From: Paracoccaceae bacterium
GTDB taxonomy: Bacteria; Pseudomonadota; Alphaproteobacteria; Rhodobacterales; Rhodobacteraceae
Length of the DNA: 64,000 nt
Direction of reading: 5' to 3'
Assembly: GCA_002708925.1 (NCBI GenBank)
Contig: PAPN01000009.1
Location: forward strand, 62,001-126,000
Shown: positions 45,200 through 56,020 of the stretch, piece after piece
How positions within the stretch are numbered: the stretch's first letter is position 1
Layout: the number at the start of each line of letters is the position of its first letter
Translations under genes and position numbers: made by a program
Notes under the pieces: generated by a model
Seen by the model: only the letters and a program-made list of their open reading frames with translations
What the model was told of the DNA's origin: nothing
Databases searched by the model: none

Positions 45200-46518
45200 T
45201 GAAACATGTTCTGACCCTCCTGTGTGCGTTCCTGGTTCTTGGTTTCACAGCTCCGGCCCAGGCGGCGCCGCTGCGGATTGAAATCACCGAGGGCGTGATC
45301 GAGCCGCTGCCCTATGCGGTGCCCGATTTCGTCGCGGAAAACGGCGCGGCGCAGAAGGTCGCGCAGGATATTGCCCGGCTGGTGGCGCAGGATCTGTCCG
45401 GCACCGGGCTGTTCCGCGAAATCCCCGCTGGCGCGCATATCAGCAAGATCACCAGCTTTAGCTCTCCGGTGCAGTTTGCCGATTGGAAGGCGATCAATGC
45501 GCAGGCGCTGATCACCGGGGCGGTCAGCCTGCAATCGGGTGGGCGTCTGGTGGTGAAATTCCGGGTGTATGATGTCTTTGCCGGGCAGGAACTGGGCAAC
45601 GGTCTGCAATTTGCGGGCACCCAGGACGGATGGCGGCGCATGGCGCATAAGGTGGCCGATGCGGTCTATAGCCGGATCACCGGCGAGGGCGGCTATTTCG
45701 ACAGCCGCGTGGTGTTCGTGTCCGAGACCGGCCCCAAGGGCGACCGCAAAAAGCGTCTGGCGATCATGGATTACGACGGTGCGAATGTGCAGTATCTGAC
45801 CGACAGCCGGTCCATCGTGCTGGCGCCGCGGTTCTCGCCCACGGGGGATCGTATTTTGTACACCAGCTATGAAACCGGGTTCCCGCGCATCTATGTTCTG
45901 GATGTGGCCAGCGTGGGCCGCCGCGTACTGGAGGAAAGCAGCGGCACCATGAGCTTTGCCCCCCGCTTTTCGCCCGACGGGCGCACGGTGGTCTATTCGC
46001 TGACCCGCGGAGGTAACACGGACATCTATAAGATGGACATCGGTTCGGGGCGCTCGCAGCGGCTGACCAGCGCGCCCTCTATTGAGACGGCCCCCAGCTT
46101 CAGCCCCGATGGCCGCCAGATCGTGTTCGAAAGCGACCGCAGCGGCACCCAGCAGCTATATATCATGTCCGCCGATGGCGGCACGCCCAAGCGGATCAGC
46201 TTTGGCCAGGGGCGCTATGGCACGCCGGTCTGGTCGCCGCGCGGGGATCTGGTGGCCTTTACCAAACAGCACAAGGGCCGGTTTCATATCGGCGTGATGC
46301 GCACCGACGGATCCGAGGAACGGCTGCTGACAGCCTCGTTTCTGGATGAGGGGCCCACCTGGTCGCCCAATGGCCGGGTGATCATGTTCACCCGCGAAAC
46401 CCAAGGCGCCAGCGGATCGTCCAGCCTGTATACGGTGGACATCACCGGGCGGAACCTGAAACGGGTGAAAACGGTCAGCGGGGCCTCGGATCCGGCCTGG
46501 TCGCCCTTGCAGAACTAA
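45196..46518 (+). CDS. tolB: Tol-Pal system beta-propeller protein TolB
   Basis: 440 residues with a signal peptide (about 1-22, 'FTAPAQAA'). The N-terminal alpha/beta domain includes '[20 protein letters not shown]'. Propeller repeats follow with '[20 protein letters not shown]', '[15 protein letters not shown]', '[19 protein letters not shown]' and '[16 protein letters not shown]'. Two adjacent ATG codons (45196, 45199) could start it. Periplasmic partner of Pal. Confidence 0.96.
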   Translation: MMKHVLTLLCAFLVLGFTAPAQAAPLRIEITEGVIEPLPYAVPDFVAENGAAQKVAQDIARLVAQDLSGTGLFREIPAGAHISKITSFSSPVQFADWKAINAQALITGAVSLQSGGRLVVKFRVYDVFAGQELGNGLQFAGTQDGWRRMAHKVADAVYSRITGEGGYFDSRVVFVSETGPKGDRKKRLAIMDYDGANVQYLTDSRSIVLAPRFSPTGDRILYTSYETGFPRIYVLDVASVGRRVLEESSGTMSFAPRFSPDGRTVVYSLTRGGNTDIYKMDIGSGRSQRLTSAPSIETAPSFSPDGRQIVFESDRSGTQQLYIMSADGGTPKRISFGQGRYGTPVWSPRGDLVAFTKQHKGRFHIGVMRTDGSEERLLTASFLDEGPTWSPNGRVIMFTRETQGASGSSSLYTVDITGRNLKRVKTVSGASDPAWSPLQN

Positions 46519-46589
46519 GGCACGCGTTCCCACGGGACGCGCGCTGTGCTACAACCTAAGAAAACAGACATATCGAGTAGGGCAAATCC

Positions 46590-47090
46590 ATGAAACATCT
46601 GACACGCGCAATTCTGCTGACGTCGGTCCTGGCTCTGGCGGCCTGTACCAATCCCGATCGCTTTAGCGGAGACGAGGTAAACCTGGGCGGGGCGGGCGGC
46701 TCTGGCTCGGCCGATGATCCTACCTCGCCGCTGTATTTCCAGCAAAGCGTGGGGGACCGCGTGTTTTTCCAGGTGGATCAGTCCACCCTGACCGGCGAGG
46801 CTCAGGTTACGTTGGACGGACAGGCGCAATGGCTGATCAAGAATTCCGATTACACCGCGATCATCGAAGGTCACGCGGACGAACAGGGCACGCGGGAATA
46901 TAACCTGGCCCTGGGCGCGCGCCGCGCCAATGCGGTGCAGGAATATCTGCTGCAACAGGGGGTCTCGGCCACGCGTCTGAAGGTCGTCAGCTATGGCAAG
47001 GAGCGCCCGATCGAGATTTGCAGCCAAGAGGCCTGTTATGCCAAGAACCGGCGCGCGGTGACGATCATCTCGGCCGATTACAACAGCTAA
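46590..47090 (+). CDS. pal: Peptidoglycan-associated lipoprotein Pal
   Basis: 166 residues. A lipoprotein signal with lipobox 'VLALAACTNP' (Cys about 20) anchors it to the outer membrane. The OmpA-like peptidoglycan-binding domain has 'TAIIEGHADEQGTREYNLAL', 'GARRANAVQEYL' and 'LKVVSYGKERPIE'. Intergenic 71 nt from tolB with a small GC hairpin. Confidence 0.97.
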   Translation: MKHLTRAILLTSVLALAACTNPDRFSGDEVNLGGAGGSGSADDPTSPLYFQQSVGDRVFFQVDQSTLTGEAQVTLDGQAQWLIKNSDYTAIIEGHADEQGTREYNLALGARRANAVQEYLLQQGVSATRLKVVSYGKERPIEICSQEACYAKNRRAVTIISADYNS

Positions 47091-47100
47091 GGGGAACGCG

Positions 47101-47928
47101 ATGCGCTGGATTTTTGCTGTACTGCTGATGGCGCTGTTGCTGCCGATGGGCCCGCGCGCCGGGCTGGCGCAGGACCGGACGCAGACTTTGGCGGATATTC
47201 GTCAGGAACTGTCGGTGCTTTACGTTGAAATCCAGCGGCTCAAGCGCGAGCTGAGCACCTCGGGCGCCCCGGCCGGAGCGGGCGGGGGTTCGGTTCTGTC
47301 GCGGGTCAACGCGATCGAGGCGCAGATGCAGCAGCTGACCTCGAAAACCGAACAGCTGGAATTCCGCATCAACCGGATCGTTCAGGACGGCACCAACCGG
47401 ATTGGCGATCTGGAGTTCCGCCTGGTCGAGCTGGAGGGCGGCGATGTGTCCAAACTGGGGGACACAACCACCCTGGGTGGCGCAGATCAGGGCAGCCCGG
47501 CCCCGGCGCGCCCTGAGGTGAACGGCGGATCGGACGCGCAGCTGGCCGTGGGCGAGCAGGCCGATTTCGATGCTGCCCGCGCCGCGCTGGAAAACGGCGA
47601 TGCCAGCGGGGCGGCGCAGAAATTTGCGGCCTTTATTGATGCGTATCCCGGCAGCCCGCTGACGGCCTCGGCGCATTTGCTGCGTGGCAAGGCGCTTAGC
47701 CGTCTGGGGGATAATCCGGGCGCGGCGCGGGCCTTTCTGAACGCATTCAGCAGCGCGCCGCAGGGCACGGACGCCCCCGAGGCCCTGTTCCTGCTGGGGC
47801 AGGCGCTGGCGGATCTGGGCCAGACTCAGGAAGCCTGCGTGACCCTGTCCGAGGTCGGCGTGCGTTTCCCCACTTCTGCCTCGGTCGAGCCGGCGCAGGT
47901 GGCGATGCAGCAACTGGGATGTTCGTGA
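47101..47928 (+). CDS. cpoB: Cell division coordinator CpoB (YbgF)
   Basis: 275 residues with a signal peptide (about 1-24, 'RAGLAQD'). An N-terminal coiled-coil ('LADIRQELSVLYVEIQRLKR', 'VNAIEAQMQQLTSKTEQLEF') is followed by a C-terminal TPR domain ('GEQADFDAARAALENGDASG', 'LGDNPGAARAFLNAF'). It coordinates peptidoglycan synthesis with Tol-driven constriction. AAGGGGAA precedes the ATG. Confidence 0.93.
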   Translation: MRWIFAVLLMALLLPMGPRAGLAQDRTQTLADIRQELSVLYVEIQRLKRELSTSGAPAGAGGGSVLSRVNAIEAQMQQLTSKTEQLEFRINRIVQDGTNRIGDLEFRLVELEGGDVSKLGDTTTLGGADQGSPAPARPEVNGGSDAQLAVGEQADFDAARAALENGDASGAAQKFAAFIDAYPGSPLTASAHLLRGKALSRLGDNPGAARAFLNAFSSAPQGTDAPEALFLLGQALADLGQTQEACVTLSEVGVRFPTSASVEPAQVAMQQLGCS

Positions 47929-49151
47929 ACGACCCCCCCGCCGCCCTGACGGATTTTTTGCACGATTTGGGCGCGCCCGCATTGGGGGTGGCCGTGTCGG
48001 GCGGTGGGGATTCCATCGCTCTGTTGCGGCTGGCCGCCGCGGCGGGCGTCCCCCTGCGTGCCGTCACCGTGGACCATGGGTTGCGCCCCGAGGCCGCTGA
48101 CGAGGCGCGTTTTGTCGCGGCTCTTTGCGCCGATCTGGGCGTGCCGCATGACACGCTGCGCTGGAACGGCTGGGACGGGGCGGGCAATCTACAGGATCGG
48201 GCGCGGCAGGCGCGGTATCGGTTGGTGTCCGAATGGGCCGCGCGGCACGGGCTGGATTGTGTCGCGCTGGCCCACACCCAAGAGGATCAGGCCGAGACCT
48301 TGCTGATGCGCCTGGCCCGCCGCGCGGGTGTGGATGGGCTCTCGGCGATGCGGGAACGCATGGTTTCGGGGGTGCGTTTCGTGCGGCCATTGATCGGCTG
48401 CGCGCGGCAGGATCTGCGGCGCTATTTGCAGGGGCTGGGGCAGGGCTGGATCGAGGACCCCTCGAATGCGGATATGGCCTATGAACGGATCCGGATACGT
48501 CAGCAGGCGGCGCAGCTGGCCGACCTGGGGCTGACGGCCAGCGCCCTGTCCGAGGTGGCGCAGACTCTGGCTCAGGCGCGGCAGGCGCTGGACTGGGCGG
48601 TGCATCGGTTCGCGCAGCAGCATCTGCATATGCAGGGCCCGGATGTGCGGATTGACCGGGCAGAGTTCACCGCTCTGCCGCCGGAATTGCAGCGGCGGCT
48701 GCTGGTCGGAGCGCTGTGCTGGCTGTCCGGGGCTGGCTATGCGCCGCGCCGTCAGCCCGTGGCGCAATTGTTGCAGGCGGCGGCACAAAAACAGCGGATG
48801 ACCCTGCACGGCTGTGTGCTGACTCACCGTCAGGGCGCGCTCTATCTGCACCGCGAATACGCCGCCGTGACAGGGGAAACCGCGCAGCCCGGTCAGGTCT
48901 GGGACGGGCGTTTCAGATTGCACGGGGCTGCGGCGGCGGATGTGCACATCGCCGCAGTGGGTGAAAACGGGCTGGCCGCCCTGCCAAACTGGCGCCAGAC
49001 CGGGCGCCCCGCGGCGGCTGTGATGGCCGACCCGGCGGTCTGGCAGGGGCAGCGCCTGATTGCCGCGCCCCTGTCTGGCTTTGCCAGCGGATGGGGCGTG
49101 GAACCTGCAAATGGCCGCCAAGATTGCCTTTCTGCCCTTTTATCGCATTGA
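47919..49151 (+). CDS. tilS: tRNA(Ile)-lysidine synthase
   Basis: 410 residues. PP-loop 'GVAVSGGGDSIALLRLAAAA' near residue 26, with 'VDHGLRPEAADEARFVAALC' and 'ALAHTQEDQAETLLMRLAR' following. It converts the wobble C of tRNA-Ile(CAU) to lysidine, so ATA is read as Ile. It begins inside the cpoB 3' end (10-nt overlap), implying translational coupling with the tol-pal operon. Confidence 0.93.
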   Translation: MFVNDPPAALTDFLHDLGAPALGVAVSGGGDSIALLRLAAAAGVPLRAVTVDHGLRPEAADEARFVAALCADLGVPHDTLRWNGWDGAGNLQDRARQARYRLVSEWAARHGLDCVALAHTQEDQAETLLMRLARRAGVDGLSAMRERMVSGVRFVRPLIGCARQDLRRYLQGLGQGWIEDPSNADMAYERIRIRQQAAQLADLGLTASALSEVAQTLAQARQALDWAVHRFAQQHLHMQGPDVRIDRAEFTALPPELQRRLLVGALCWLSGAGYAPRRQPVAQLLQAAAQKQRMTLHGCVLTHRQGALYLHREYAAVTGETAQPGQVWDGRFRLHGAAAADVHIAAVGENGLAALPNWRQTGRPAAAVMADPAVWQGQRLIAAPLSGFASGWGVEPANGRQDCLSALLSH

Positions 49152-49231
49152 ACATGGGTGCATGATCTCTATTTAAGAACGGTGGCTGCTGTGATAGGCG
49201 CAGGGCCAACCGAAATTTTGGGAGAGTTTCC

Positions 49232-51145
49232 TTGGGCAACGCTAAGAACATCGCCTTCTGGGTCATCCTGTTCCTTTTGATTCTGGCTCTGTTCAACCTG
49301 TTCAGCGGGTCTGGATCGACATTGCAAAGCCAGGCGATTCCGTATTCGGAATTCGTGCAGGCCGTGGATCAGGAAAAGGTCAGCAAAGTCACTCTGGACG
49401 GCGAGAAAATCCGCTATCGGGGGACCGACGGGCGCGATTACGTCACCATCAAACCCGATGATGCCGAGATCACCGACGATCTGATCGCCAAAGGCGTGCC
49501 GGTCACCGCCGAAAGCCAGGAACAATCCGGTTTCCAATCGTTTATCCTAAGCCTTCTGCCGTTTTTGCTGCTGATCGGTGTGTGGATTTACTTCATGAAC
49601 CGCATGCAGGGCGGGGGCAAAGGCGGGGCCATGGGATTCGGCAAATCCAAGGCCAAGCTGCTGACCGAAAAACAGGGCCGCGTGACCTTTGATGATGTGG
49701 CCGGCATTGATGAGGCCAAGGAAGAGCTGGAAGAGATCGTCGAATTCCTGCGCAATCCGCAGAAATTCAGCCGTCTGGGCGGCAAGATCCCCAAAGGCGC
49801 GCTGCTGGTGGGCCCTCCGGGTACTGGTAAGACGCTGCTGGCCCGTGCGATTGCGGGCGAGGCGGGTGTGCCGTTCTTCACCATCTCGGGCTCGGATTTC
49901 GTGGAAATGTTCGTGGGTGTGGGCGCGTCCCGTGTCCGTGACATGTTCGAGCAGGCCAAGAAAAACGCCCCCTGTATCGTGTTCATCGACGAGATCGACG
50001 CCGTGGGCCGGGCCCGTGGCGCTGGCTATGGCGGTGGCAACGACGAGCGCGAGCAGACGTTGAACCAGCTGCTGGTGGAAATGGACGGGTTCGAGGCAAA
50101 CGAGGGTGTGATCATCCTGGCCGCCACCAACCGCCGTGACGTGCTGGACCCTGCGCTGCTGCGTCCGGGCCGCTTTGACCGCCAGGTCACCGTGCCCAAC
50201 CCCGACATCAAGGGCCGCGAGAAAATCCTGGGCGTTCATGCCCGCAAGACCCCGCTGGGCCCCGATGTGGATCTGCGGATCATCGCGCGCGGCACGCCCG
50301 GTTTCTCGGGGGCGGATCTTATGAACCTGGTCAACGAGGCCGCGCTTATGGCCGCCCGTGTGGGGCGCCGTTTCGTCACCATGGAGGACTTCGAGAACGC
50401 GAAGGACAAGGTGATGATGGGGGCCGAGCGCCGCTCGATGGTGCTGACGCAGGACCAAAAGGAAAAGACCGCCTATCACGAGGCCGGCCACGCCGTTGTT
50501 GGCCTGGCGCTGCCCAAATGCGACCCGGTTTATAAGGCTACGATCATCCCGCGCGGTGGCGCGTTGGGCATGGTGGTCAGCCTGCCGGAAATCGACCGCC
50601 TGAACTGGCACAAATCCGAATGCGAGCAGAAACTGGCCATGACCATGGCCGGTAAGGCGGCGGAAATCCTCAAATACGGTGAGGATGAGGTCTCGAACGG
50701 GCCGGCTGGGGATATTCAGCAGGCCTCGGGTCTGGCGCGGGCGATGGTGCTTAGCTGGGGGATGTCCGATAAGGTCGGGAACATCGACTATTCCGAGGCT
50801 CATCAGGGCTATTCGGGGCAGACGCCCGGTTTCTCGGTCTCGGCGCACACCAAGGAGCTGATCGAGGAAGAGGTCAAACGCTTCATTCAGGATGGCTATG
50901 ACACGGCCTATCGCATCCTCAAGGAACGTGAGGAGGAATGGGAACGTCTGGCGCAGGGCCTGCTGGAGTATGAGACCCTGACCGGCGAGGAAATCGAGCG
51001 CGTGATGCGCGGCGAGCCGCCCCATTCGGGCCCCGATGAGGATGATCACGGCGCGGGCAATGCGCCCTCGGTCACGGCTATTCCCAAGACCAAGCCGAAG
51101 AAATCCCCGCCCGAAGGGGGGATGGAACCGGAACCATCCGCATAA
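49232..51145 (+). CDS. ftsH: ATP-dependent zinc metalloprotease FtsH
   Basis: 637 residues, membrane AAA+ protease. Two N-terminal membrane helices ('[16 protein letters not shown]' and '[19 protein letters not shown]') flank a periplasmic loop. Walker A '[16 protein letters not shown]' lies near 194-209, Walker B is '[12 protein letters not shown]', the SRH holds '[10 protein letters not shown]' and the zinc site is '[10 protein letters not shown]' (His416, Glu417, His420). The start codon is TTG at 49232, with GGGAGAG upstream, matching the usual '[10 protein letters not shown]' N-terminus. A good terminator follows. Confidence 0.96.
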   Translation: MGNAKNIAFWVILFLLILALFNLFSGSGSTLQSQAIPYSEFVQAVDQEKVSKVTLDGEKIRYRGTDGRDYVTIKPDDAEITDDLIAKGVPVTAESQEQSGFQSFILSLLPFLLLIGVWIYFMNRMQGGGKGGAMGFGKSKAKLLTEKQGRVTFDDVAGIDEAKEELEEIVEFLRNPQKFSRLGGKIPKGALLVGPPGTGKTLLARAIAGEAGVPFFTISGSDFVEMFVGVGASRVRDMFEQAKKNAPCIVFIDEIDAVGRARGAGYGGGNDEREQTLNQLLVEMDGFEANEGVIILAATNRRDVLDPALLRPGRFDRQVTVPNPDIKGREKILGVHARKTPLGPDVDLRIIARGTPGFSGADLMNLVNEAALMAARVGRRFVTMEDFENAKDKVMMGAERRSMVLTQDQKEKTAYHEAGHAVVGLALPKCDPVYKATIIPRGGALGMVVSLPEIDRLNWHKSECEQKLAMTMAGKAAEILKYGEDEVSNGPAGDIQQASGLARAMVLSWGMSDKVGNIDYSEAHQGYSGQTPGFSVSAHTKELIEEEVKRFIQDGYDTAYRILKEREEEWERLAQGLLEYETLTGEEIERVMRGEPPHSGPDEDDHGAGNAPSVTAIPKTKPKKSPPEGGMEPEPSA

Positions 51146-51151
51146 TAGATC

Positions 51152-51179
51152 AGCCGGGGGAAACCTCGGCTTTTCTTTT
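51152..51179 (+). terminator. Intrinsic terminator of ftsH
   Basis: AGCCGGGG (51152-51159), a GAAA tetraloop and CCTCGGCT (51164-51171) form an 8-bp stem (one G-T pair), followed by TTTTCTTTT. It ends the tol-pal-tilS-ftsH block. Confidence 0.88.
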
Positions 51180-51223
51180 GTCTGCATTTAGTGTATGCAA
51201 TGGTATACAATTTGGAGGGGGCA

Positions 51224-51991
51224 ATGGCAGACTGGAATCCAGGTAAATATCAGCGTTTCGCGGATCTGCGCTTGCGCCCCGCGCTGGATCTGATCGCGGC
51301 GATTCCGGCGCTGCCAGAGGGGAATATCGTGGATCTGGGGTGCGGGGCCGGGGCGGTGGCGGCGGATCTGGCGGAGCAGTTTGCGGGGCGTGATCTGGTC
51401 GGGGTGGATAGCTCGGCGACCATGCTGGCCAAGGCGCAGCAGCTGGGGCTTTATGCGCGTTTGGATCAGGCCGATATCGCGCTGTGGCGCCCGTGCAGCT
51501 CGCCTGCGTTGATCTATTCCAATGCGGCGCTGCATTGGGTTCCGGATCATGCGGCGCTGCTGCCCGCGCTGGTGCAGTCGCTGCCTCCCGGCGGTGTCCT
51601 GGCCGTGCAGGTGCCTTATCAGAACCCCGCGCCCTCGCATCGGACATGGGTGGCCCTGGCCGAGCAGCTGTTCCCCGGCCGTGTGGACATGGGCAAAGGC
51701 CCCGGCATTCTGACGCCCGAGGCCTATTTCGACATTCTGTCCCCGCTGGGCCAGCCACGCATCTGGCAGACGGAATATCTGCAACGGCTGACCCCCGTGG
51801 CCACGGGGCATCCGGTGCGGCACTTTACCGAATCCACCTTTGCCCGGCCGATCCTGACGGCGCTGGAGGAGCCCGAGCAGGCGGCCCTTATCCACGCGTA
51901 TGAAACGGCGATGGCCGAGGCCTATCCCCTGCGTGCCGATGGCTCGGTTCTGTTCCCGTTCCGGCGTCTGTTCTTTACCCTTCAGCGATGA
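51224..51991 (+). CDS. tam: Trans-aconitate 2-methyltransferase family protein
   Basis: 255 residues, SAM-dependent. The Tam-specific N-terminus 'MADWNPGKYQRFADLRLRPA' is followed by motif I 'IVDLGCGAGAVAADL', then 'LVGVDSSATMLAKA' and 'LIYSNAALHWVPDHAALLPA'. It methylates trans-aconitate, a toxic side product of the TCA cycle. TTGGAGGGGG is placed before the ATG at 51224. Confidence 0.88.
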   Translation: MADWNPGKYQRFADLRLRPALDLIAAIPALPEGNIVDLGCGAGAVAADLAEQFAGRDLVGVDSSATMLAKAQQLGLYARLDQADIALWRPCSSPALIYSNAALHWVPDHAALLPALVQSLPPGGVLAVQVPYQNPAPSHRTWVALAEQLFPGRVDMGKGPGILTPEAYFDILSPLGQPRIWQTEYLQRLTPVATGHPVRHFTESTFARPILTALEEPEQAALIHAYETAMAEAYPLRADGSVLFPFRRLFFTLQR

Positions 51992-52082
51992 TCATGGCGG
52001 GTGATCGGCGCTGTCACAGATCGTGAATTGCGTGCGCCGCCGGCTTGGGCGACAACATGGAAAACCGATGCAGGAGCCCCCA

Positions 52083-52682
52083 ATGCCCGCGCTAAAACCG
52101 ACAGAATTCACCGCCACCGTCACCTATCTGGGCCTTGTGCCTGACCGTGATGCCTCGTTGCGGTCGCACGCTCTGAGCCAGGCCATGCTGACCTGGGCCG
52201 GTATCGAGGGCGAGGCGCATGGGGGGGGCACGCGGCCTTCGTGCAGTCGGGTTCTGTCTCAGCATCCGCGCGATACTGAAATCCGGAATGTGCGGCAGCT
52301 CTCGGTTCTGTCGGCCGAGGAACTGGCGCATATCGCGGCCCAGATCGGCGTGGATGGGTTCGATCCGGCCTGGGTGGGCGCGTCCCTGATTGTGGAAGGC
52401 ATCCCCGATTTCACCCATGTGCCGCCGTCTTCGCGGTTGCAGGCGCCCTCGGGGGCGACGCTGGTGGTGGACATGGAGAACCGCCCCTGCGTGCTGCCCG
52501 CCCCGGTGATCGAGGCCGACGCCCCCGGTGCCGGCAAGCTGTTCAAACCCGCCGCCGCAGGCAAACGCGGGGTGACAGCCTGGGTGGAACGCGAGGGGCC
52601 GATTGCCGTGGGGGACGTGCTGAGGCTGCATATCCCCGATCAACCCGTCTGGGCCCATCTGAACAGCGCGCGGGCGTCCTAG
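52083..52682 (+). CDS. MOSC-domain protein
   Basis: 199 residues, a beta-barrel MOSC (molybdenum cofactor sulfurase C-terminal) domain protein without the aminotransferase part. Landmarks are 'WVGASLIVEGIPDFTHVPPS', 'LVVDMENRPCVLPAPVI' with the conserved Cys, and 'KRGVTAWVEREGPIAVGDVL'. AGGAG is spaced for the ATG at 52083. Stand-alone MOSC proteins are thought to handle sulfur or Moco-linked chemistry; the exact substrate is unknown. Confidence 0.85.
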   Translation: MPALKPTEFTATVTYLGLVPDRDASLRSHALSQAMLTWAGIEGEAHGGGTRPSCSRVLSQHPRDTEIRNVRQLSVLSAEELAHIAAQIGVDGFDPAWVGASLIVEGIPDFTHVPPSSRLQAPSGATLVVDMENRPCVLPAPVIEADAPGAGKLFKPAAAGKRGVTAWVEREGPIAVGDVLRLHIPDQPVWAHLNSARAS

Positions 52683-52780
52683 CGACGTTTCAGTCCCAGA
52701 AATGTCGGATTTACCGTCTCTGCACCTTGGCCGAATAAGCTATGGCTAAGGAAGGCGCACAAGGATCTTGGGAGGGGGAC

Positions 52781-54457
52781 ATGAGCCATAAATCCGACAT
52801 CGAAATTGCCCGCGAGGCCGTGAAAAAACCGATACAGGACATCGGCGCGCAGCTGGGCATCCCGCCCGAGCATCTGCTGCCCTTTGGCCATGACAAGGCC
52901 AAGATCGGGCAGGATTTTATCCGCTCGGTTCAGGATCGTCCGGACGGCAAGCTGATCCTTGTCACCGCGATCAACCCCACCCCGGCGGGCGAGGGCAAGA
53001 CCACCACCACCGTGGGGCTGGGCGACGGGCTTAGCCGGATCGGGAAAAACGCAGCGATCTGCATCCGCGAGGCCAGCCTGGGCCCCTGTTTCGGCATGAA
53101 GGGCGGCGCGGCGGGGGGCGGTTATGCTCAGGTGGTGCCGATGGAGGAAATGAACCTCCATTTCACCGGGGATTTCCACGCGATCACCAGCGCGCATAAC
53201 CTGCTGGCCGCGATGATCGACAATCACATCTATTGGGGCAACGAGCTGGGCATTGACGAGCGCCGCGTCACCTGGCGCCGGGTGATGGATATGAATGACC
53301 GGGCGCTCAGGGACATGGTGACCAGCCTGGGCGGCGTGGCGAACGGTTTCCCGCGCCAGACGGGCTTTGACATCACCGTCGCCTCCGAGGTGATGGCGAT
53401 CCTGTGCCTGGCCCGCGACCTGGAGGATCTGCAAAACCGGCTGGGGAACATCATCGTGGCCTACCGGCGCGACCGCAGCCCGATCTACGCGCGCGATTTG
53501 CAGGCCGATGGCGCGATGACCGTGCTGCTGAAGGACGCGATGCAGCCCAATCTGGTGCAGACGCTGGAACACACCCCGGCCTTTGTCCATGGTGGCCCCT
53601 TTGCCAATATCGCGCATGGCTGCAATTCCGTCATCGCCACCACAAGTGCGCTGAAACTGGCCGATTTCGTGGTCACCGAGGCGGGCTTTGGCGCCGATCT
53701 GGGGGCCGAGAAATTCATGAACATCAAATGCCGCAAGGCCGGTCTGGCCCCCGATGCGGTGGTCATCGTCGCCACGATCCGCGCGATGAAGATGAACGGC
53801 GGCGTGGCGAAATCCGATCTGGATTCGGAAAACGTGCAGGCCGTGCAGGACGGTTGCCCCAACCTGGGCCGCCACATCGCCAATGTGAAATCCTTTGGCG
53901 TGCCGGTGGTGGTGGCGATCAACCATTTTCTCTCGGATACCGAGGCCGAGATCGCGGCGGTCACCGAATATGTCAGCGCGCAGGGCTCTGAGGCGATCCT
54001 GTGCCAGCATTGGGAAAAGGGCAGCGCCGGAACCGAGGCTTTGGCGACGCGGATCGTTGAACTGACCGAGGGCGGCTGGTCGCATTTCGCGCCGCTCTAT
54101 CCTGATGAGATGCCGCTGTTTCAGAAGATCGAAACCATCGCCAGGCGCATTTACCACGCTGACGCGGTGCTGGCCGATAAGAAAATCCGCGACCAGCTGC
54201 GCGCATGGGAGGACGCGGGCTATGCGGACCTGCCGATCTGCATGGCCAAAACGCAGTATAGTTTCTCGACCGATCCCAGCCTGCGCGGCGCGCCCACCGG
54301 CCATTCCGTCCCGATTCGCGAGGTCCGCCTGTCCGCCGGGGCCGGTTTCGTCGTCGTCATCTGCGGGGAAATCATGACCATGCCGGGCCTGCCGCGCCAC
54401 CCCAGCGCCGAGCAGATCGGGCTGAATGATCTGGGCCAGATCGAGGGGCTGTTCTGA
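52781..54457 (+). CDS. fhs: Formate-tetrahydrofolate ligase
   Basis: 558 residues, ATP-dependent formation of 10-formyl-THF from formate. The P-loop segment '[20 protein letters not shown]' lies near residue 65, then '[20 protein letters not shown]' and 'LNLHFTGD'-type sequence (here '[13 protein letters not shown]'). GGGAGGGGGAC abuts the ATG at 52781, and the resulting length is standard. Upstream TTGGCC and the spaced 'AAGCTATGGC' region may be its promoter. It lies just before folD. Confidence 0.96.
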   Translation: MSHKSDIEIAREAVKKPIQDIGAQLGIPPEHLLPFGHDKAKIGQDFIRSVQDRPDGKLILVTAINPTPAGEGKTTTTVGLGDGLSRIGKNAAICIREASLGPCFGMKGGAAGGGYAQVVPMEEMNLHFTGDFHAITSAHNLLAAMIDNHIYWGNELGIDERRVTWRRVMDMNDRALRDMVTSLGGVANGFPRQTGFDITVASEVMAILCLARDLEDLQNRLGNIIVAYRRDRSPIYARDLQADGAMTVLLKDAMQPNLVQTLEHTPAFVHGGPFANIAHGCNSVIATTSALKLADFVVTEAGFGADLGAEKFMNIKCRKAGLAPDAVVIVATIRAMKMNGGVAKSDLDSENVQAVQDGCPNLGRHIANVKSFGVPVVVAINHFLSDTEAEIAAVTEYVSAQGSEAILCQHWEKGSAGTEALATRIVELTEGGWSHFAPLYPDEMPLFQKIETIARRIYHADAVLADKKIRDQLRAWEDAGYADLPICMAKTQYSFSTDPSLRGAPTGHSVPIREVRLSAGAGFVVVICGEIMTMPGLPRHPSAEQIGLNDLGQIEGLF

Positions 54458-54615
54458 ACGCGGTTTCCCTTTGAGGCGCGCGCGGGGCTGATCGGAAACG
54501 CACGGTGTCGGAATTTGGCCGAATCTGGCGTGGATGGGCTGGTGCGGACGGCTCTGAGGCGCTAAACGCTTCGCTCAACAGGGCATTGCCCGCAGATCAG
54601 ACGAAAGGGCCCCCC

Positions 54616-55518
54616 ATGACCGCAACTATCATCGACGGTAAGGCGTTTGCCTTGGATGTTCGTGGGCGCGTTGCGCAGCATGTTGCGCGGCTGAAAGAGG
54701 AAAACGCGATCACGCCGGGCCTGGCCGTGGTGCTGGTGGGCGAGGATCCTGCCAGCCAGGTTTATGTGCGCTCGAAGGGGAAAATGACCGTCGAAGTGGG
54801 CATGAATTCCTATGAACACAAACTGCCCGCCGACACGTCCGAGGCGGATCTTCTGGCGCTGATTAACCAATTGAACACCGATTCTGAGGTACACGGGATT
54901 CTGGTGCAGCTGCCCTTGCCGGCGCATCTGAACGAGGATCTGGTGATCAACGCCATCGACCCGGCCAAGGACGTGGACGGGTTTCATATCTCGAATGTGG
55001 GGCTGCTGGGCACCGGGCAAAAGGCGATGGTGCCCTGCACGCCGCTGGGTTGCCTGATGATGCTGCGCGCGCATCATGGCAGCCTGTCGGGGCTGAACGC
55101 GGTGGTGATCGGGCGCAGCAATATCGTCGGCAAACCGATGGCGCAGCTGCTGCTGGGCGACAGCTGCACGGTGACGATCGCCCATAGCCGCACGCGCGAT
55201 CTGCCCGGTGTGGTGCGGGGCGCGGACATCGTGGTGGCGGCGGTGGGCCGTCCCGAAATGGTGCCGGGCGACTGGATCAAACCGGGCGCCACGGTGATTG
55301 ACGTGGGCATCAATCGGATCCCGGCTCCGGAAAAGGGCGCGGGCAAAACCCGGCTGGTGGGCGACGTGGATTTCGCCAGCTGCGCGGCGGTGGCCGGGGC
55401 GATCACCCCGGTACCCGGAGGCGTCGGCCCAATGACCATCGCCTGCCTTCTGGCCAACACCCTGACCGCCTGCTGCCGCGCCAATGGCCTGACAGAGCCA
55501 GAGGGGCTGACCGCCTGA
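54616..55518 (+). CDS. folD: Bifunctional methylene-THF dehydrogenase / methenyl-THF cyclohydrolase
   Basis: 300 residues. '[20 protein letters not shown]' holds the catalytic Lys, '[20 protein letters not shown]' and '[12 protein letters not shown]' follow, then the NADP-binding '[18 protein letters not shown]' and '[19 protein letters not shown]'. AAAGGG precedes the ATG at 54616. With Fhs it links formate to 5,10-methylene-THF, and PurU reverses the first step. Confidence 0.96.
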   Translation: MTATIIDGKAFALDVRGRVAQHVARLKEENAITPGLAVVLVGEDPASQVYVRSKGKMTVEVGMNSYEHKLPADTSEADLLALINQLNTDSEVHGILVQLPLPAHLNEDLVINAIDPAKDVDGFHISNVGLLGTGQKAMVPCTPLGCLMMLRAHHGSLSGLNAVVIGRSNIVGKPMAQLLLGDSCTVTIAHSRTRDLPGVVRGADIVVAAVGRPEMVPGDWIKPGATVIDVGINRIPAPEKGAGKTRLVGDVDFASCAAVAGAITPVPGGVGPMTIACLLANTLTACCRANGLTEPEGLTA

Positions 55519-55550
55519 ACAGGGGCAAAAGGGCCATATCTGCGCTCGGA

Positions 55551-55949
55551 TCAGCCTCCGAACAGGACGCTATGCATGATCCTGCCGGGCAAAACGGTGA
55601 AGGCTCCGGCCCCCAGCAAGGCCCCCCAGACCAGGCCCAGCATCGTTTTGCGGTGCCTTGAAACCCGGCGCGCACGGATGCTGTAGATCGCATGGATCAA
55701 CGCGCCCAGCGTCAGGACAGATAAGGCGTGAATGGGGCTGAAGGGGCCGATCAGACGGATGTGAGCGATCCAGAATGAGGACAGGGCGACCGCCCCCATT
55801 CCGACCACCCAGGCCCAGCCCAGCGTTTTATGCAGCCCGCTGCCGCGGGGGATCAGGAAAATCGCCACGGTCAGGGGAATAAGCGCCAGGGCGATCCAGG
55901 CGTGAATTTGAATGGCGGCGGGGGCCTGGGCCAGGGGGTGAAAGCTCAT
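55551..55949 (-). CDS. DUF2306 family membrane protein
   Basis: 132 residues with four predicted transmembrane helices: 'IQIHAWIALALIPLTVAIFL', 'LGWAWVVGMGAVALSSFWI', 'IHALSVLTLGALIHAIYSI' and 'MLGLVWGALLGAGAFTVLPG'. Conserved His in 'HAWIAL', 'HKTLGW' and 'HRKTM' suit DUF2306, whose function is unknown. Divergent from the first LytTR gene across 71 nt, an arrangement in which the regulator often controls the neighbour. Confidence 0.8.
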   Translation of the reverse strand: MSFHPLAQAPAAIQIHAWIALALIPLTVAIFLIPRGSGLHKTLGWAWVVGMGAVALSSFWIAHIRLIGPFSPIHALSVLTLGALIHAIYSIRARRVSRHRKTMLGLVWGALLGAGAFTVLPGRIMHSVLFGG

Positions 55950-56020
55950 CTATGCAACTCCGGTCAGTTTCTCTAGAACGAGAAGCAGCATGAGCGGCCA
56001 CCCTGGCCAAGCGTGACTGC

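Noticed and set aside
49547-51187. A 546-codon open frame antisense to ftsH
   Set aside because: His/Arg-rich shadow of ftsH codons; no family features.
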